This document shows positions 49,243 through 58,928 of a stretch of DNA of 64,000 bases, piece by piece. Location: NCBI RefSeq assembly GCF_024699985.1, contig NZ_JAJONA010000001.1, positions 1,984,001 to 2,048,000 on the forward strand. The letters are read 5' to 3'. The notes beneath the pieces were generated by a model, which saw nothing but the letters and a program-made list of their open reading frames with translations, searched no databases and was not told the DNA's origin. The translations under genes and the position numbers were made by a program. Origin of the DNA: Phenylobacterium sp. J367. Lineage in GTDB: Bacteria; Pseudomonadota; Alphaproteobacteria; Caulobacterales; Caulobacteraceae. Numbering within the stretch: position 1 is the stretch's first letter; each line of letters starts with the position of its first letter.

Positions 49243-50959
49243 GCGAGGCCCCGGCCCGCACCCCCGACCTGGCCCTGGCCGCCCGCCTGGGGGCCGAAGG
49301 CGACCGGCTCCGGCTCTCCGGCGACCTCGCGGGCGCCGACGCCGCCTACGCCCGCCAGATCGAGGCGCTGGCCGCCGACGAGCAGGTCGCCCAGGCGGCG
49401 GACGCCCTGGCCCACGACCGCCTCGCCGAGGCCCAGCAGCTCGTCAGCGTCGCCCTGCAGCGCCGGCCGTCGGACGCCTCGGCCGTCCGCCTGCTCGCAG
49501 AGGTGGCCGCCCGCATCGGCCGCCTGGCGGACGCCGAACGCCTGCTCGCCCGGTGCCTGGACCTGCAGCCGGGGTTTCCCGGCGCCCGCCTCGCGCTCGC
49601 CCTGGTCCTCCACCGCCAGAACCGGCCGCTCGACGTCCTGCGCGAGGCCGACACCCTGCTCCGCCAGACGCCGTCCAGCATCCTCGGCCGCCACCTGCGC
49701 GCCGCCGCGCTCGTGCGCATCGGCGAGTTCTCGAAGGCGGCCGAGACCTACGCCTCGGTCCTCGCCGAGCATCCCGACCAGCCGCTGACCTGGATGGCCC
49801 ATGGCCACGTGCTGAAAACGCTCGGCCGTCAGGCTGAAGCGGTATCCGCATACCGTGAGAGTGTCCGCCTGCGCCCGGCGCTCGGCGAGGCCTGGTGGAG
49901 CCTCGCCAACCTCAAGACCGTCCGTTTCAGTGAGTACGACGCCGAGTCCATGACCGCCGCCCTGGCCGCGGCCGGCCTCGCCGACGACGACCGCTTCCAC
50001 CTTCACTTCGCGCTCGGTAAGGCGCTGGAGGATGCCGGGCGTTACGGCCAGAGCTTCGAGCACTACGCGCAGGGCAACGCCATCCGCGGCGCGCGGCTCG
50101 GCTACGAGGCGGCCGACACCACCCAGCAGATGCGCCGGGCGAAGGCGCTCTTCACGCCGACCTTCTTCGCCGCGCGGGCGGGCAGGGGAGCGCGGCGCCC
50201 GATCCGATCTTCATCGTCGGCCTGCCCCGCGCCGGCTCCACGCTCATCGAACAGATCCTCGCCAGCCACTCCCGGGTGGAGGGGACCCAGGAGCTTCCCG
50301 ACCTTCCCGCCATCGCGGCCCGCCTAGGCGGCCGCGCCCGCCGCGCCTCGGAAGGCGCCTACCCGGACGTCCTGGCCGCGATGTCGCCGCAGGAACTCCG
50401 GACCCTCGGCGACGAATACCTCGCGCGCACCAAGGTGCACCGCAAGCTCGGCCGGCCGTTCTTCATCGACAAGAACCCGACGAACTGGATCCACGTCGGC
50501 CTGATCCAGCTGATCCTGCCGAACGCCAGGATCATCGACGCCCGTCGCCACCCGCTGGGCTGCTGCTTTTCGGCCTTCAAGCAGCACTTCGCCGAGGGCC
50601 AGACGTTCAGCTATGCGCTCGAGGATCTGGGCCGCTACTACGCCGACTACGTCGCCCTGATGGCCCACTTCGACGATGTCCTGCCCGGGCGCGTCCACCG
50701 CGTGATCTACGAGCAGATGGTCGCCGACCCCGAGGCCGAGGTCCGCCGCCTGCTCGCTCACTGCGGCCTGCCCTTCGAGGAGGGCTGCCTGCGCTTCTAC
50801 GAGAACGACCGCGCCGTTCGCACCGCCTCCTCCGAACAGGTCCGCCGGCCGATCTACGCCGACGCCACCGGGCACTGGCGCAACTACGAGCCCTGGCTCG
50901 ACCCGTTGAAGTCGGCGCTGGGTCCCGTGCTCGCCGCCTGGCCGGAGGCGCCGCGATGA
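49239..50959 (+). CDS. TPR-repeat sulfotransferase 2 (one apparent frameshift)
   Basis: 573 residues after repair. It is a paralogue of the preceding gene, with several TPR units (QPLTWMAHGHVLKTLGRQAE, YGQSFEHYAQGNAIRGARL) and a C-terminal sulfotransferase domain. That domain has GLPRAGSTLIEQILASHS and the 3'-phosphate region IIDARRHPLGCCFSAFKQHF. GGGG at 50185-50188 has lost one G; restoring it gives AGRGSAAPDPIFIVGLPRAG. Start and stop overlap both neighbours as ATGA, so the three genes are translationally coupled. Confidence 0.83.
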
Positions 50960-51978
50960 CCTGGACCCGCCGCGGGATCGCCGCCGCCCTCCCGCCCGGT
51001 CTGCTCGGCGCCTGCGCGACCCTGCAGTCCGCCGGCCCGCCGATCGTTTCGGTGAACCTGCTGGACGCTGAGATCCCGCCCGCGCCGCCGCCCACCGACA
51101 TGGCGCTGCTGGAGACCGCCTTCGACGAGGCGCGCCGCATGACCGTCCCGGTCTATGTGGACAGGAAGGGGCCCTATCCCTTCGTGGTCGACACCGGCGC
51201 CAACCGGACCGTGGTCAGCCGCGAGCTGGCCGGCGCCTGCAGCTTGCCGCTGGCGGGCCGGGCCGACGTCCACGGCATCGCCGGCGTCGAGCCAGCCGAC
51301 CTCGCCCGGGTGGATCGCCTGCGGGTGGGCTCGGTGTTCTCCAGCGGGCTGGAGCTCCCCGTCCTGCCGCGCACCCGTCTGGGGGCCGACGGCCTGCTGG
51401 GCGTGGACATCTTCAAGAACCGGGTGGTCCGGCTCGACTTCGCCGCCAACCGCTTCGAGATCAGCGCCTCCGGGCGGGGCATGGAGCTCGGCGGCCGCCC
51501 CACCGACACCCGGATCAAGGACACCCAGGCGCCGGTCCGCGTGCCGGCCCAGTACCGGTTCGGCCAGCTCGTCATCCTCGACGCCGAGGTGGGCGGGGTG
51601 AAAGTCGCCGCCTTCATCGATTCCGGCTCGCAGGTGACGGTGGGCAACCGGGCGCTGCGCGAGGCCGCGGTCCGGGCCCGGCCCGAACTCGCCGTGCGGC
51701 TGGCGCCCGTGCCCCTGATCAGCGCGACCGGCCAGACGGCGCGCGGCGAGTTCGCGACCCTGCCGCCGGTCCGCCTGGGCGGCCTCGCCATCCACGAAGT
51801 GCTGGGGGTCTTCGCCGACCTGCACATCTTCGACCTGTGGAAGCTGAACGACCGGCCGGCCCTGCTGGTCGGCGTCGACGTGCTGCGGCATTTCCAGGAC
51901 GTGACGCTCGACTTCGGCCGCAAGCAGGTGGCCTTCGCGCCCCGGGCGCCGGGGCAGAGGCTGAAGCGCCCCTCCTAG
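50956..51978 (+). CDS. Retropepsin-like aspartic protease, lipoprotein
   Basis: 340 residues. The N-terminus MTWTRRGIAAALPPGLLGAC has a lipobox, so it is probably periplasmic and lipid-anchored. Two retropepsin-type half-domains follow, with catalytic motifs FVVDTGANRTVVS (near residue 78) and AFIDSGSQVTVG (near residue 220). Having both in one chain gives a pepsin-like pair. The family includes PerP, the Caulobacter periplasmic protease that cleaves PodJ; homology at fold level is seen, shared substrate is speculation. It is the third gene of the sulfotransferase operon. Confidence 0.82.
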   Translation: MTWTRRGIAAALPPGLLGACATLQSAGPPIVSVNLLDAEIPPAPPPTDMALLETAFDEARRMTVPVYVDRKGPYPFVVDTGANRTVVSRELAGACSLPLAGRADVHGIAGVEPADLARVDRLRVGSVFSSGLELPVLPRTRLGADGLLGVDIFKNRVVRLDFAANRFEISASGRGMELGGRPTDTRIKDTQAPVRVPAQYRFGQLVILDAEVGGVKVAAFIDSGSQVTVGNRALREAAVRARPELAVRLAPVPLISATGQTARGEFATLPPVRLGGLAIHEVLGVFADLHIFDLWKLNDRPALLVGVDVLRHFQDVTLDFGRKQVAFAPRAPGQRLKRPS

Positions 51979-53745
51979 AACGAGGGCGTCGGGGCCAGCA
52001 CCATCGCGCCCTGGTCGCGCAGACGCGCCTGGGCCAGCTCGTCCAGCACCCGCTCGGCGCGCGGATCGCCGAACACCCAGGCCGCCGCCGCCAGCGTCCG
52101 CACCGACGAGGTCTGCACGCCGAGGATCCGCTCCAGGGCCTCGAACGGCGAGGCCTGCGGGCCGACGCGGCGCAGATGCGGTTCGCCCTCCAGCTTGGCG
52201 AGCGTCTTGGCTTCGTCGACCGCGTCGTAGAAGCCGCCGAGCTTGTCCACCAAGCCGAGGCGCAGCGCCTGGGAGCCGGTCCAGACGCGGCCCTTGGCGA
52301 TTTCGCGCACCTGGTCTGGGCTGAGCTGCCGGCCCGCTGCGACGCGGGCGATGAAGGTCTCGTAGATGCGGTCCATCCAGCCGGCGAAGGCGGCCCGTTC
52401 CTGCGGCGTGAAATCCTCCCCGACGTCGAAGGCGCCGGCATTGGGATTGCCGACCCCGACGTCGCGCAAATCGACCCCGTAGCGACTGAGCGCCTCGCCG
52501 AAAGCGAACTTGCCGCCGAACACGCCGATCGAGCCGGTGAGCGTGGTGGGCTCGGCGACGATCGAGGACGCCTCCGAGGAGACCCAGTAGCCGCCCGACG
52601 CCGCATAGGTGCCCATGGAGACCACGACCGGCTTGCCGGCCGCCTTGGCCGCGCGGATCTGCGAAAGGATCTGCTCGGAGGCGGTGTCCGAGCCGCCCGG
52701 AGAGTTCACCCGGAAGACGATGGCCTTCACGTCCTTGGCCCGGATCGCGGCCTGGAAGGCGTCGGCGATGTCGTCAGAATAGATGGCGCCCCCGCCGGCA
52801 AAGGGGTTGCCGCCGCCGTCCTTGCCCGTGACGATCGCGCCCTCGCCGCTGATCACGGCGATGGAATCGCCGCCGCGGCGCCCGCTCGCGGCGATGGTCG
52901 TAATCCTCGAAATCGAGCAGCTCGGCGTCGTCGCCCGCCCGCTTCAGCAGGGCCGCCTGCGCCTCGCGCACCTGGCCCAGCCTGTCGATCAGCTTCAGCC
53001 GGAGCGCATCCTCGGCGAGGTAGGGACCGGCCTCCAGGTTGGCGCGCAGCGCGGTCGCGTCGAGCTTGCGGTCGGCGGCCACGGCGGCCAGGCCCGTCTC
53101 GTAGATCGAACCCATCCAGGAGAGCGTCGCCTCGCGGTGGGCGGGCGTGTAGTCGTCGTGCAGGTAGCCGTTGACTGCGTTCTTGTACTCCTGCCGCTGC
53201 TCGAAGTTCGGCGAGACGCCGAAGCGGTCGAAGAAGCGCTTCAGGAAGATGTCCTCGGTGGCGATCCCGGTGACCTGGAACGAGGCGCCCGGCTGCATCC
53301 ACAGCTCGTTGGCGGACGCGCCCAGCATATAGGTGTGCGTGACGATGCCGGCCGGGAACAGGCCCTGGCTGTGGGCGATCACCGGCTTTCCGGCGGCGCG
53401 GAAGTGCTTGATGGCCAGCCGGATCTCGTCGGCCGCCGCCGGCTCCAACCCGCCCTCCGGCAGACGGATCAGCACACCTTTGATCCGGTCATCCTCGGAC
53501 GCCCGCCGCAGGCCCTCGATGATCGACATCACCGACTGCGAGCGCCGGCCGAAGCTGGCGAACGGGTTCTGCGGGTCCTGGTCGGTGAGCGGGTCGCGCA
53601 AGTCAAGCTCGAGCACCGTGCGCGACGGCACAGGCGCGGGCCCGGCCGCGCTCGCCGCCATGGCGACGAGCACGATCGGAACCCCGATCAGGAAGATCAT
53701 CAGGCCGGCGAATACGCCCGCCGCGGTGATCAGGAACTGCTTCAT
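51975..53745 (-). CDS. sppA: Signal peptide peptidase SppA, 67K type (one apparent frameshift)
   Basis: 589 residues after repair, a normal length for the duplicated SppA. An N-terminal membrane anchor (FLITAAGVFAGLMIFLIGVP) is followed by two crotonase-like halves. The catalytic lysine is in QEYKNAVNGY in the first half. The catalytic serine is in VVSMGTYAASGGYWVSS in the second half, with RVNSPGGSDTASEQI before it. It digests cleaved signal peptides in the membrane. An extra base in plus-strand CCC at 52881-52883 breaks the frame; repaired, it reads HRRERRRGGDSIAVISG. It converges on the retropepsin gene, overlapping by 4 bp. Confidence 0.9.
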
Positions 53746-53852
53746 GGAGCCGGTCGAACCCTGCGCGCGCGGGCCGCGTGGACCGCGGCCCAGCGACCGG
53801 CTGTCGCACACATTCCCTTGCGCGGGAAGGGTTCGCTGGGCCGCGCCGCGGC

Positions 53853-54242
53853 TCAGCCCGCGCGGCGGCTGACCAGTTCGGCCCGCGGGAACGGCAGCCG
53901 GGACGTCTTGGTCGCGGGGCCCGTCCCGATGCGGCTCTTCACCGCCCGCCAGATCCTGGGCGCATTGGCGAGCGCCAGGCGCCGGAGCGCCGGGTTCAGC
54001 AGCAGAGCGCCGCCGGCCGCCGCGCCCAGAACGATCAGTCCGGCGGACACCGGGCGCTTGCGCACCTCGCCCGCGAGCGCCTGGGCGCCGGCGGCGGAGG
54101 CCGCGCCTGACCGGCGGCCCATCGACACGGCCGCGTCGCGGGCGCCGGCGATCCGCTCACGCGCGTGGGTCAGGTTCTGGTTCATCGCGTCGCTCCCGCG
54201 GAGCAGGCGGTCGGACTTCAGGGACTGCAGACGGTCGATCAT
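53853..54242 (-). CDS. Small protein with one C-terminal membrane segment, function unknown
   Basis: 129 residues from the ATG at 54242, preceded by GAGAGG. The first half is helical and basic (MNQNLTHARERIAGARDAAV), then one hydrophobic segment GLIVLGAAAGGALLLNPALR and a basic tail. The layout resembles DUF3618/ElaB-like proteins anchored at the inner membrane or ribosome, but I cannot assign a family. Confidence 0.6.
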   Translation of the reverse strand: MIDRLQSLKSDRLLRGSDAMNQNLTHARERIAGARDAAVSMGRRSGAASAAGAQALAGEVRKRPVSAGLIVLGAAAGGALLLNPALRRLALANAPRIWRAVKSRIGTGPATKTSRLPFPRAELVSRRAG

Positions 54243-54391
54243 GGGAACCTCTCGTGGGACGTCCCGGCCATAACGCGGAGCGACGCACAGCGTTCGCGGC
54301 GACCGCGACGTCGGCGCCGCAGGCGTCTCTGGAACCGTGCTGATTTTGGGTGGAAGGTCGCCGCCTTCGGGATTGGGCGGGAGGAAGATGG

Positions 54392-54465
54392 TCGGAGTGG
54401 CAGGATTCGAACCTGCGACCCCCGCGTCCCGAACGCGGTGCTCTACCAGACTGAGCCACACTCCG
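54392..54465 (-). tRNA. tRNA-Pro (anticodon CGG)
   Basis: Full cloverleaf on the minus strand. The acceptor stem CGGAGTG (54465-54459) pairs with CACTCCG (54399-54393), with discriminator A. The anticodon stem CCGCG/CGCGG has loop TTCGGGA, giving anticodon CGG. The T arm has GGTTCGAATCC. CCA is encoded (54391-54389). Confidence 0.95.
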
Positions 54466-54607
54466 ACTTGGAGGGCGGCTTATAGGGGAGTGTTTCTGAG
54501 CCCGCAAGCGGCCAGAAAACGCGCACAATGGGGGCGTTGCATCGGCGGAGGTCCTGCGCTATCTCACCGCCTCTCGCGAGGGCGACCCCCTCGACGCCCA
54601 TTCCTGC

Positions 54608-54678
54608 TGGGGAATGGTGTAATGGTAACACTGCGGTTTTTGGTACCGTCATTCTAGGTTCGAGTCCTAGTTCCCCAG
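54608..54678 (+). tRNA. tRNA-Gln (anticodon TTG)
   Basis: The acceptor stem TGGGGAA (54608-54614) pairs with TTCCCCA (54671-54677), with discriminator G. The anticodon stem GCGGT/ACCGT encloses the loop TTTTGGT, giving TTG. The T arm has GGTTCGAGTCC. CCA is encoded at 54679-54681. Its 3' end is the likely integration site of the island that follows. Confidence 0.95.
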
Positions 54679-54681
54679 CCA
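54654..54681 (+). other. Candidate attL at the 3' end of tRNA-Gln
   Basis: The T arm and acceptor of tRNA-Gln lie 85 bp before a tyrosine recombinase gene that reads away from the tRNA, the classic arrangement for island insertion. The matching right-end copy is not in this window, so the exact core is unproven. Confidence 0.5.
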
Positions 54682-54744
54682 AGGCCCTCTAAAGGGCTGA
54701 AAACACAGAAAACCTTACAAAATCAGCCGCTCGTTAGGTGCACA

Positions 54745-54766
54745 GTCACAAAAGGCTGTCACAAAA
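54745..54766 (+). repeat. Two GTCACAAAA direct repeats abutting the integrase start
   Basis: GTCACAAAA at 54745-54753 and again at 54758-54766, a 13-bp period. The last base is the A of the integrase ATG. They may be arm-type integrase sites or operators for autoregulation. Confidence 0.5.
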
Positions 54767-56478
54767 TGCGCCTGATGAAGCACGTCGATCAGAGGGGCGG
54801 AATCTACCGCGTCCGCATGGTGATTCCGCCTGCGGCGCGTCATGCATTCCCCCACCTTCCCGCGTCGGGCGACTACGCGGTCAGCCTCAGGACCCGCGAC
54901 GAGGCCGTGGCGTTCATGAAGGCGCCGCCGATCATCGCCGACCTGAAGCAGCGCATCGCCGCCGCCCTTCAAGCGTCACCCCAGCCGGTCGCGCAGACCA
55001 CTCCCGCGATCTACCGTCCTGCTGAAGTTCGGGCCGCTATCGAGAGATGGCGTGTGGCCGCCATCAATGCCGCCCAAGCCGATCACTTCAGCGGCGCCGC
55101 GCCGGTGATCCCCATGTTCGGGGACGAGGCCATGGCAATCAGCGACCTGCGCCATAAGCTAGCCAGCGAAACAACCTTCGACCAGATCGCCGACTTTGAA
55201 GATCGGCTGCGCGGCGCACTAGCCAGCGAGGGCCTGGAGGTGTCTGCCGGTCATCCGTTGCTTTCGCAGCCTGCGGCGCGGGCGTGGTTCGGGAGGGCGT
55301 GGGCGAGCGTCGAACGCCATACTGAACAGTTCCGGCGAGGGGTCTTCAAGGACTGGCCCGAGGACGGAGCGCAGGAGACGCCACAGCAGCCTCCCGCCCC
55401 TCAGTCAATTGCGACCGCCTCTGTCACCATGAAGGCCCTCGTAGACCGCTACGTCGCCGCCAAGAAGCCCAAGAGCGAGGACGATCTTCGCTACCACTGG
55501 CGGCGGCTGGTTGAGCGCGTCGGCGATGTGGCTGTGGAGGCCGTCACGCCCGACGCGCTGGAAGCCTTCCTGATCGACCTGCGCCGGTTCCCGAAGACCC
55601 GCCGACCGGACATCGCCAAGCTCGGCTTTGACGAGATTCTGGCGAAGCACGGCGACGTGGCGCCGCCCATCGCCGAGCCGACCGTCTGGAAGCACTTTGT
55701 CAGCTACGGCCAGGTGTTCAACTATGCCCTGATGATGCGGCTGATCCCGTTCAATCCAGTCGCTGCCGTGATGCCGTCTAAGCCGAAGCCGACGAAGCCG
55801 GTTCGAGCATACACGCCTGATGAGATTGCCACGCTGTTCGCGAAGCCAATGTTCACGGGCTGCTCCAAGACCCACAATCGCAAGGGCGACCTCCATGGCT
55901 ACCGCAGTGTGCCCGGTGCCATCGTCCTAAAGGATGGCCGTTACTGGATGCCGATCCTCAACCTCTTCCATGGCAACCGGATGGAGGAATGGGGCGGGGC
56001 GAAGGTCGCCGACATCAAGTGCGAGGGCCAGATTAACTATCTCGACCTGACGCAGCGCGCATTGAAGAACGACACGGCGAACCGCCTCTTGCCGCTCCAT
56101 CCCAAGCTCGTGGCACTCGGGTTTCTGGACTATGTCGCTGAGCGGCGCATCGCGGGAGATGTTTATCTCTTTCCCGAATTCCCACACGACATGAGCGAGG
56201 CTGATGATCCGGAAGCCTCGACCCGCCAATTCACCAAATGGTGGGGGCTATGGTCGGACGCGAATGGCTTCTCCGATCCGACTGTGAACTTCCACAGCTT
56301 TCGCCACACGTTCAAGCGCGCCTGCCGGGGGGTAATCTCTGAGGAGATCAGTGATTTAATCACCGGACATAAGGGGATTGGCGGTGCCGGGCGCGGGTAT
56401 GGCGCAGGCGCCGATCTGGCTTTGTTGGCTGAAGCCATTCGGAGGGTCGATTACCCGACATTCGCACTGAACAGGTGA
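54766..56478 (+). CDS. int: Tyrosine recombinase/integrase of a tRNA-Gln genomic island
   Basis: 570 residues. The DNA-binding part (about residues 1-330) includes a SAM-like core-binding domain around MKALVDRYVAAKKPKSEDDL. The catalytic domain keeps all key residues: Arg in LFHGNRMEEWGGAKV, His-x-x-Arg in FHSFRHTFKRACR, a later His in ITGHKGIGGA and the nucleophilic Tyr in GRGYGAGADL. It is larger than phage lambda Int, as in many island integrases. It starts at ATG 54766, right after two direct repeats. It looks intact and probably active. Confidence 0.92.
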   Translation: MRLMKHVDQRGGIYRVRMVIPPAARHAFPHLPASGDYAVSLRTRDEAVAFMKAPPIIADLKQRIAAALQASPQPVAQTTPAIYRPAEVRAAIERWRVAAINAAQADHFSGAAPVIPMFGDEAMAISDLRHKLASETTFDQIADFEDRLRGALASEGLEVSAGHPLLSQPAARAWFGRAWASVERHTEQFRRGVFKDWPEDGAQETPQQPPAPQSIATASVTMKALVDRYVAAKKPKSEDDLRYHWRRLVERVGDVAVEAVTPDALEAFLIDLRRFPKTRRPDIAKLGFDEILAKHGDVAPPIAEPTVWKHFVSYGQVFNYALMMRLIPFNPVAAVMPSKPKPTKPVRAYTPDEIATLFAKPMFTGCSKTHNRKGDLHGYRSVPGAIVLKDGRYWMPILNLFHGNRMEEWGGAKVADIKCEGQINYLDLTQRALKNDTANRLLPLHPKLVALGFLDYVAERRIAGDVYLFPEFPHDMSEADDPEASTRQFTKWWGLWSDANGFSDPTVNFHSFRHTFKRACRGVISEEISDLITGHKGIGGAGRGYGAGADLALLAEAIRRVDYPTFALNR

Positions 56479-56551
56479 AGTGGATGGCGTCCGCTCTCCA
56501 TCGGCCGAGTGCGACGTGCGGGTGATATGCGCGTAGCATCGGACAAGGCGG

Positions 56552-56791
56552 ATGGCTGGCCTGATGGAGACGGCGATGGCGGTTGTGCGACTAGGTGCAG
56601 ACGGTGAGATTGACGTGCTCGTTCCGCCCACCGCTGAGGAGATCGTTGAGGCGGAAGTGGCCGTCCACCGAGTGATTGAGGCCCTGGCCCGTGTTGCCGA
56701 GGAGCAGGATTGCGCGGCGCGCCAAGCGCAGGCGCAGTTGTTGGAAGGCAGTGAGCAGCACGAGGCCGAACCCGGCGATTATGGCAGGTAG
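56552..56791 (+). CDS. Small acidic helical protein in island, unknown
   Basis: 79 residues from 56552; internal ATGs at 56564 and 56576 are alternatives. It is acidic and helical (EEIVEAEVAVHRVIEALARVAE), likely a short coiled coil. It lies between integrase and the convergent serine recombinase. No family recognised; coding status is supported mainly by composition and position. Confidence 0.45.
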   Translation: MAGLMETAMAVVRLGADGEIDVLVPPTAEEIVEAEVAVHRVIEALARVAEEQDCAARQAQAQLLEGSEQHEAEPGDYGR

Positions 56792-56810
56792 ACGAGGGGC
56801 GCCCACAGCC

Positions 56811-57434
56811 TCACGCTCGGCCGGCCTCCTGACGGATCGTCTGAACCATCCTCATCGACCGTTTCACCCGTTGCACAGTTGCCGTTGAGACGCCGGTGGA
56901 GGCCGCTACCACACGGATTGATTGGCCGCCTTGCAAGGCTTTCTGAACCTTCTCGACACGGCTCCTGGGGATGGGCGGACGACCGATCCGCACCCCTCGC
57001 GCACGACAACGGTCATGTGCGGCTTTTACGCGGCTGACGACGAGGGCGCGTTCAAACTCGGCGAAGACGCCCAGCATCTGGAAGAGCATCCGGCCGCTCG
57101 GGGTGCTGGTGTCGATGGCCTGCTGGTGCAGGTAGAGGTCGCATCCCTTCGCTTGGATGTCGGAGAGGAAGCTCACCAGATCGGGCAGGGAGCGTCCGAG
57201 ACGGTCTACGGACCATGCGGCGACGATCTGCACCTCACGTCGAGCGATAGCGTTCAGCAGGGCGTTGTAGCCTGGCCGCTTGTCCCTCCCTTTGGCGCCG
57301 CTCACGCCTTCGTCGGAGAAGGTGTGCACGATCTCCCAGCCGGATCTTCGGGCGACCTCGGTCAGCACGAGAAGCTGGTTCTCGATGGTCTGATCGTCGG
57401 TGCTGACGCGGACGTAGAGGGCGGCTCGCTTCAT
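56811..57434 (-). CDS. Serine recombinase (resolvase/invertase family)
   Basis: 207 residues. The resolvase catalytic serine is in LYVRVSTDDQTIENQ. Other conserved parts are FSDEGVSGAKGRDKRPGY, AAWSVDRLGRSLPDLV and FAEFERALVVSRV. A C-terminal HTH (SIRVVAASTGVSTATVQRVK) binds DNA. It may resolve or invert part of the island. It follows the DUF5677-like gene on the same strand, 45 bp apart. Confidence 0.92.
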   Translation of the reverse strand: MKRAALYVRVSTDDQTIENQLLVLTEVARRSGWEIVHTFSDEGVSGAKGRDKRPGYNALLNAIARREVQIVAAWSVDRLGRSLPDLVSFLSDIQAKGCDLYLHQQAIDTSTPSGRMLFQMLGVFAEFERALVVSRVKAAHDRCRARGVRIGRPPIPRSRVEKVQKALQGGQSIRVVAASTGVSTATVQRVKRSMRMVQTIRQEAGRA

Positions 57435-57479
57435 CTCAGAGACGATCTCATGGATCGGTAGGGCGTCAACGAGAGGGAC

Positions 57480-58265
57480 CTACTGCACCATGGCCAAAGC
57501 ATTCCGCACTTCGACCTCCTCCACCTCGCTCATGAAGGTATCAGGCTCTCCGTGAAGACGACCGATGATCTTCCGCCCCGCGCGGAACAATGAGAGCCAC
57601 GAGACGCGCAGCGGCATGGACCAGTCGTTCGGTTCAACGGCGTCTACTCGCGGCTTGTCCCTTGGTGCGTAGTGCTGGGCTGCCACCCGCTCACCGTGGA
57701 TGAACTGGGACATGTAAACGTAGGCCACATAGAGCGGCTCATCGTGGAGCGTAGGGACCATCTCCGGCACGGAAGGTAGGCCGGGCAGGGCGGGATAGCC
57801 TTGAGGGAAAACTTTCTCCACGTGCTCGCGAAAAGCCCGAGCGTCGGCGGCTCTCTTCTTCGGCCACTCGCTGTCGCCGCCCGCCTTCTCGATGTGGCCG
57901 ACGAGTCGCAGCCAGACGCGCTCTTCCGAGGCCAGATGCTGAAGCCAACGCCTCTCCCGATCATACGGATCGTCACAATCAACGAGCCAGGCGGCCTTCA
58001 ACGAGGTCTCGAAGGCGCCTCGCGCAGCCATGATCGCTGGCGGCAGGAGGACCAGATCATGGCGTGCGAGTTCAATGACGCCTTCCACAGAGCGCAGGGC
58101 GATCAGCAGGAGCGTGACGGCTTCCTTGTCCGCTTCGTAGCGGCCGAAGTCCTTGTAGCTCGCATTGGTCTGGTGAACGGCAGCGATGAGCCGTCCGATC
58201 GCATCATCAATCCGGTCGCACGCCGCCCTAATCTCCGGCGTCGGCGCAAGCAGAACTCTCGTCAC
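57480..58265 (-). CDS. DUF5677-like helical protein in island
   Basis: 261 residues, all-helical. The pattern AARGAFETSLKAAWLVDCDD, RRWLQHLASEERVWLRL and MSQFIHGERV resembles DUF5677/HEPN-like proteins that occur in mobile islands. The assignment rests on pattern similarity only. No catalytic motif is certain. It is divergent from the PUA-like gene at 58493. Confidence 0.6.
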   Translation of the reverse strand: MTRVLLAPTPEIRAACDRIDDAIGRLIAAVHQTNASYKDFGRYEADKEAVTLLLIALRSVEGVIELARHDLVLLPPAIMAARGAFETSLKAAWLVDCDDPYDRERRWLQHLASEERVWLRLVGHIEKAGGDSEWPKKRAADARAFREHVEKVFPQGYPALPGLPSVPEMVPTLHDEPLYVAYVYMSQFIHGERVAAQHYAPRDKPRVDAVEPNDWSMPLRVSWLSLFRAGRKIIGRLHGEPDTFMSEVEEVEVRNALAMVQ

Positions 58266-58492
58266 GGCTTCCCCCTACGCCGACCCTACCTCAGCCGTGA
58301 CGAAACTGAACACTTCTGACCAGGCTCCCAGCCACCGACGCAGCCGTTGATCCTCCAGGGTTTCTAGCCCCGCGATCCGGGGAGGGTTTCGTCACAGGGG
58401 TTGGGGCGGGCAGTTGGCCAGCCAGGTTGACCTGGGCCGCCGCACATCCGATGTTTCGCTCGCCGCGCTGATCTCCTGCTTAGGATGTGCTT

Positions 58493-58907
58493 ATGGCCAC
58501 ATATGCATTTGGTGCCGCTTATGGCGGCACGGACGACAAGACTCGCGCCTTCGTCAACTCGGGCTCCGCCTTCATTGGGTGGGACCCTCAGGACGCCCCA
58601 TTCCTTCATGCGATGCTGAGGCAGATCGAGATCGGGGATCTCGTCTTCCTGAAGTCGGCCGCCCCATCAGTCGGCCTCATGGTCAAGGCTGCTGGCGTGG
58701 TGACCGACAACACCGTTCAGCAAGACCCTGACTTGGGCTTCGGGGTCGCCGTTGATTGGGCCTTCACCGGAGAGGCTGGAGGGGGGCCAGAACCGGCTGA
58801 TCGGGAAGCTGAACGATAAGGCCGACTTTATGCGCGGCGGCACCCTCTACCGGGAGTTCAATCCGCTGGTTCTCCGCGTCGTGATCGACCTGATCCGGGG
58901 TCGATGA
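58493..58907 (+). CDS. Possible EVE/PUA-like domain protein (one apparent frameshift)
   Basis: 137 residues after repair, from the ATG at 58493 with AGGA seven bases upstream. It is a compact beta-rich protein: YAFGAAYGGTDDKTRAFVNS, FIGWDPQDAPFLHAML, IEIGDLVFLKS and GLMVKAAGVVTDN. This pattern recalls EVE/PUA-like domains that read modified bases and often accompany restriction systems; I am not certain. The G6 run at 58781-58786 has one extra G. Removal gives EAGGGQNRLIGKLNDKADF and a stop at 58905. Confidence 0.5.
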
Positions 58908-58928
58908 ACCGAAGGGAGCGAAGCCGTC

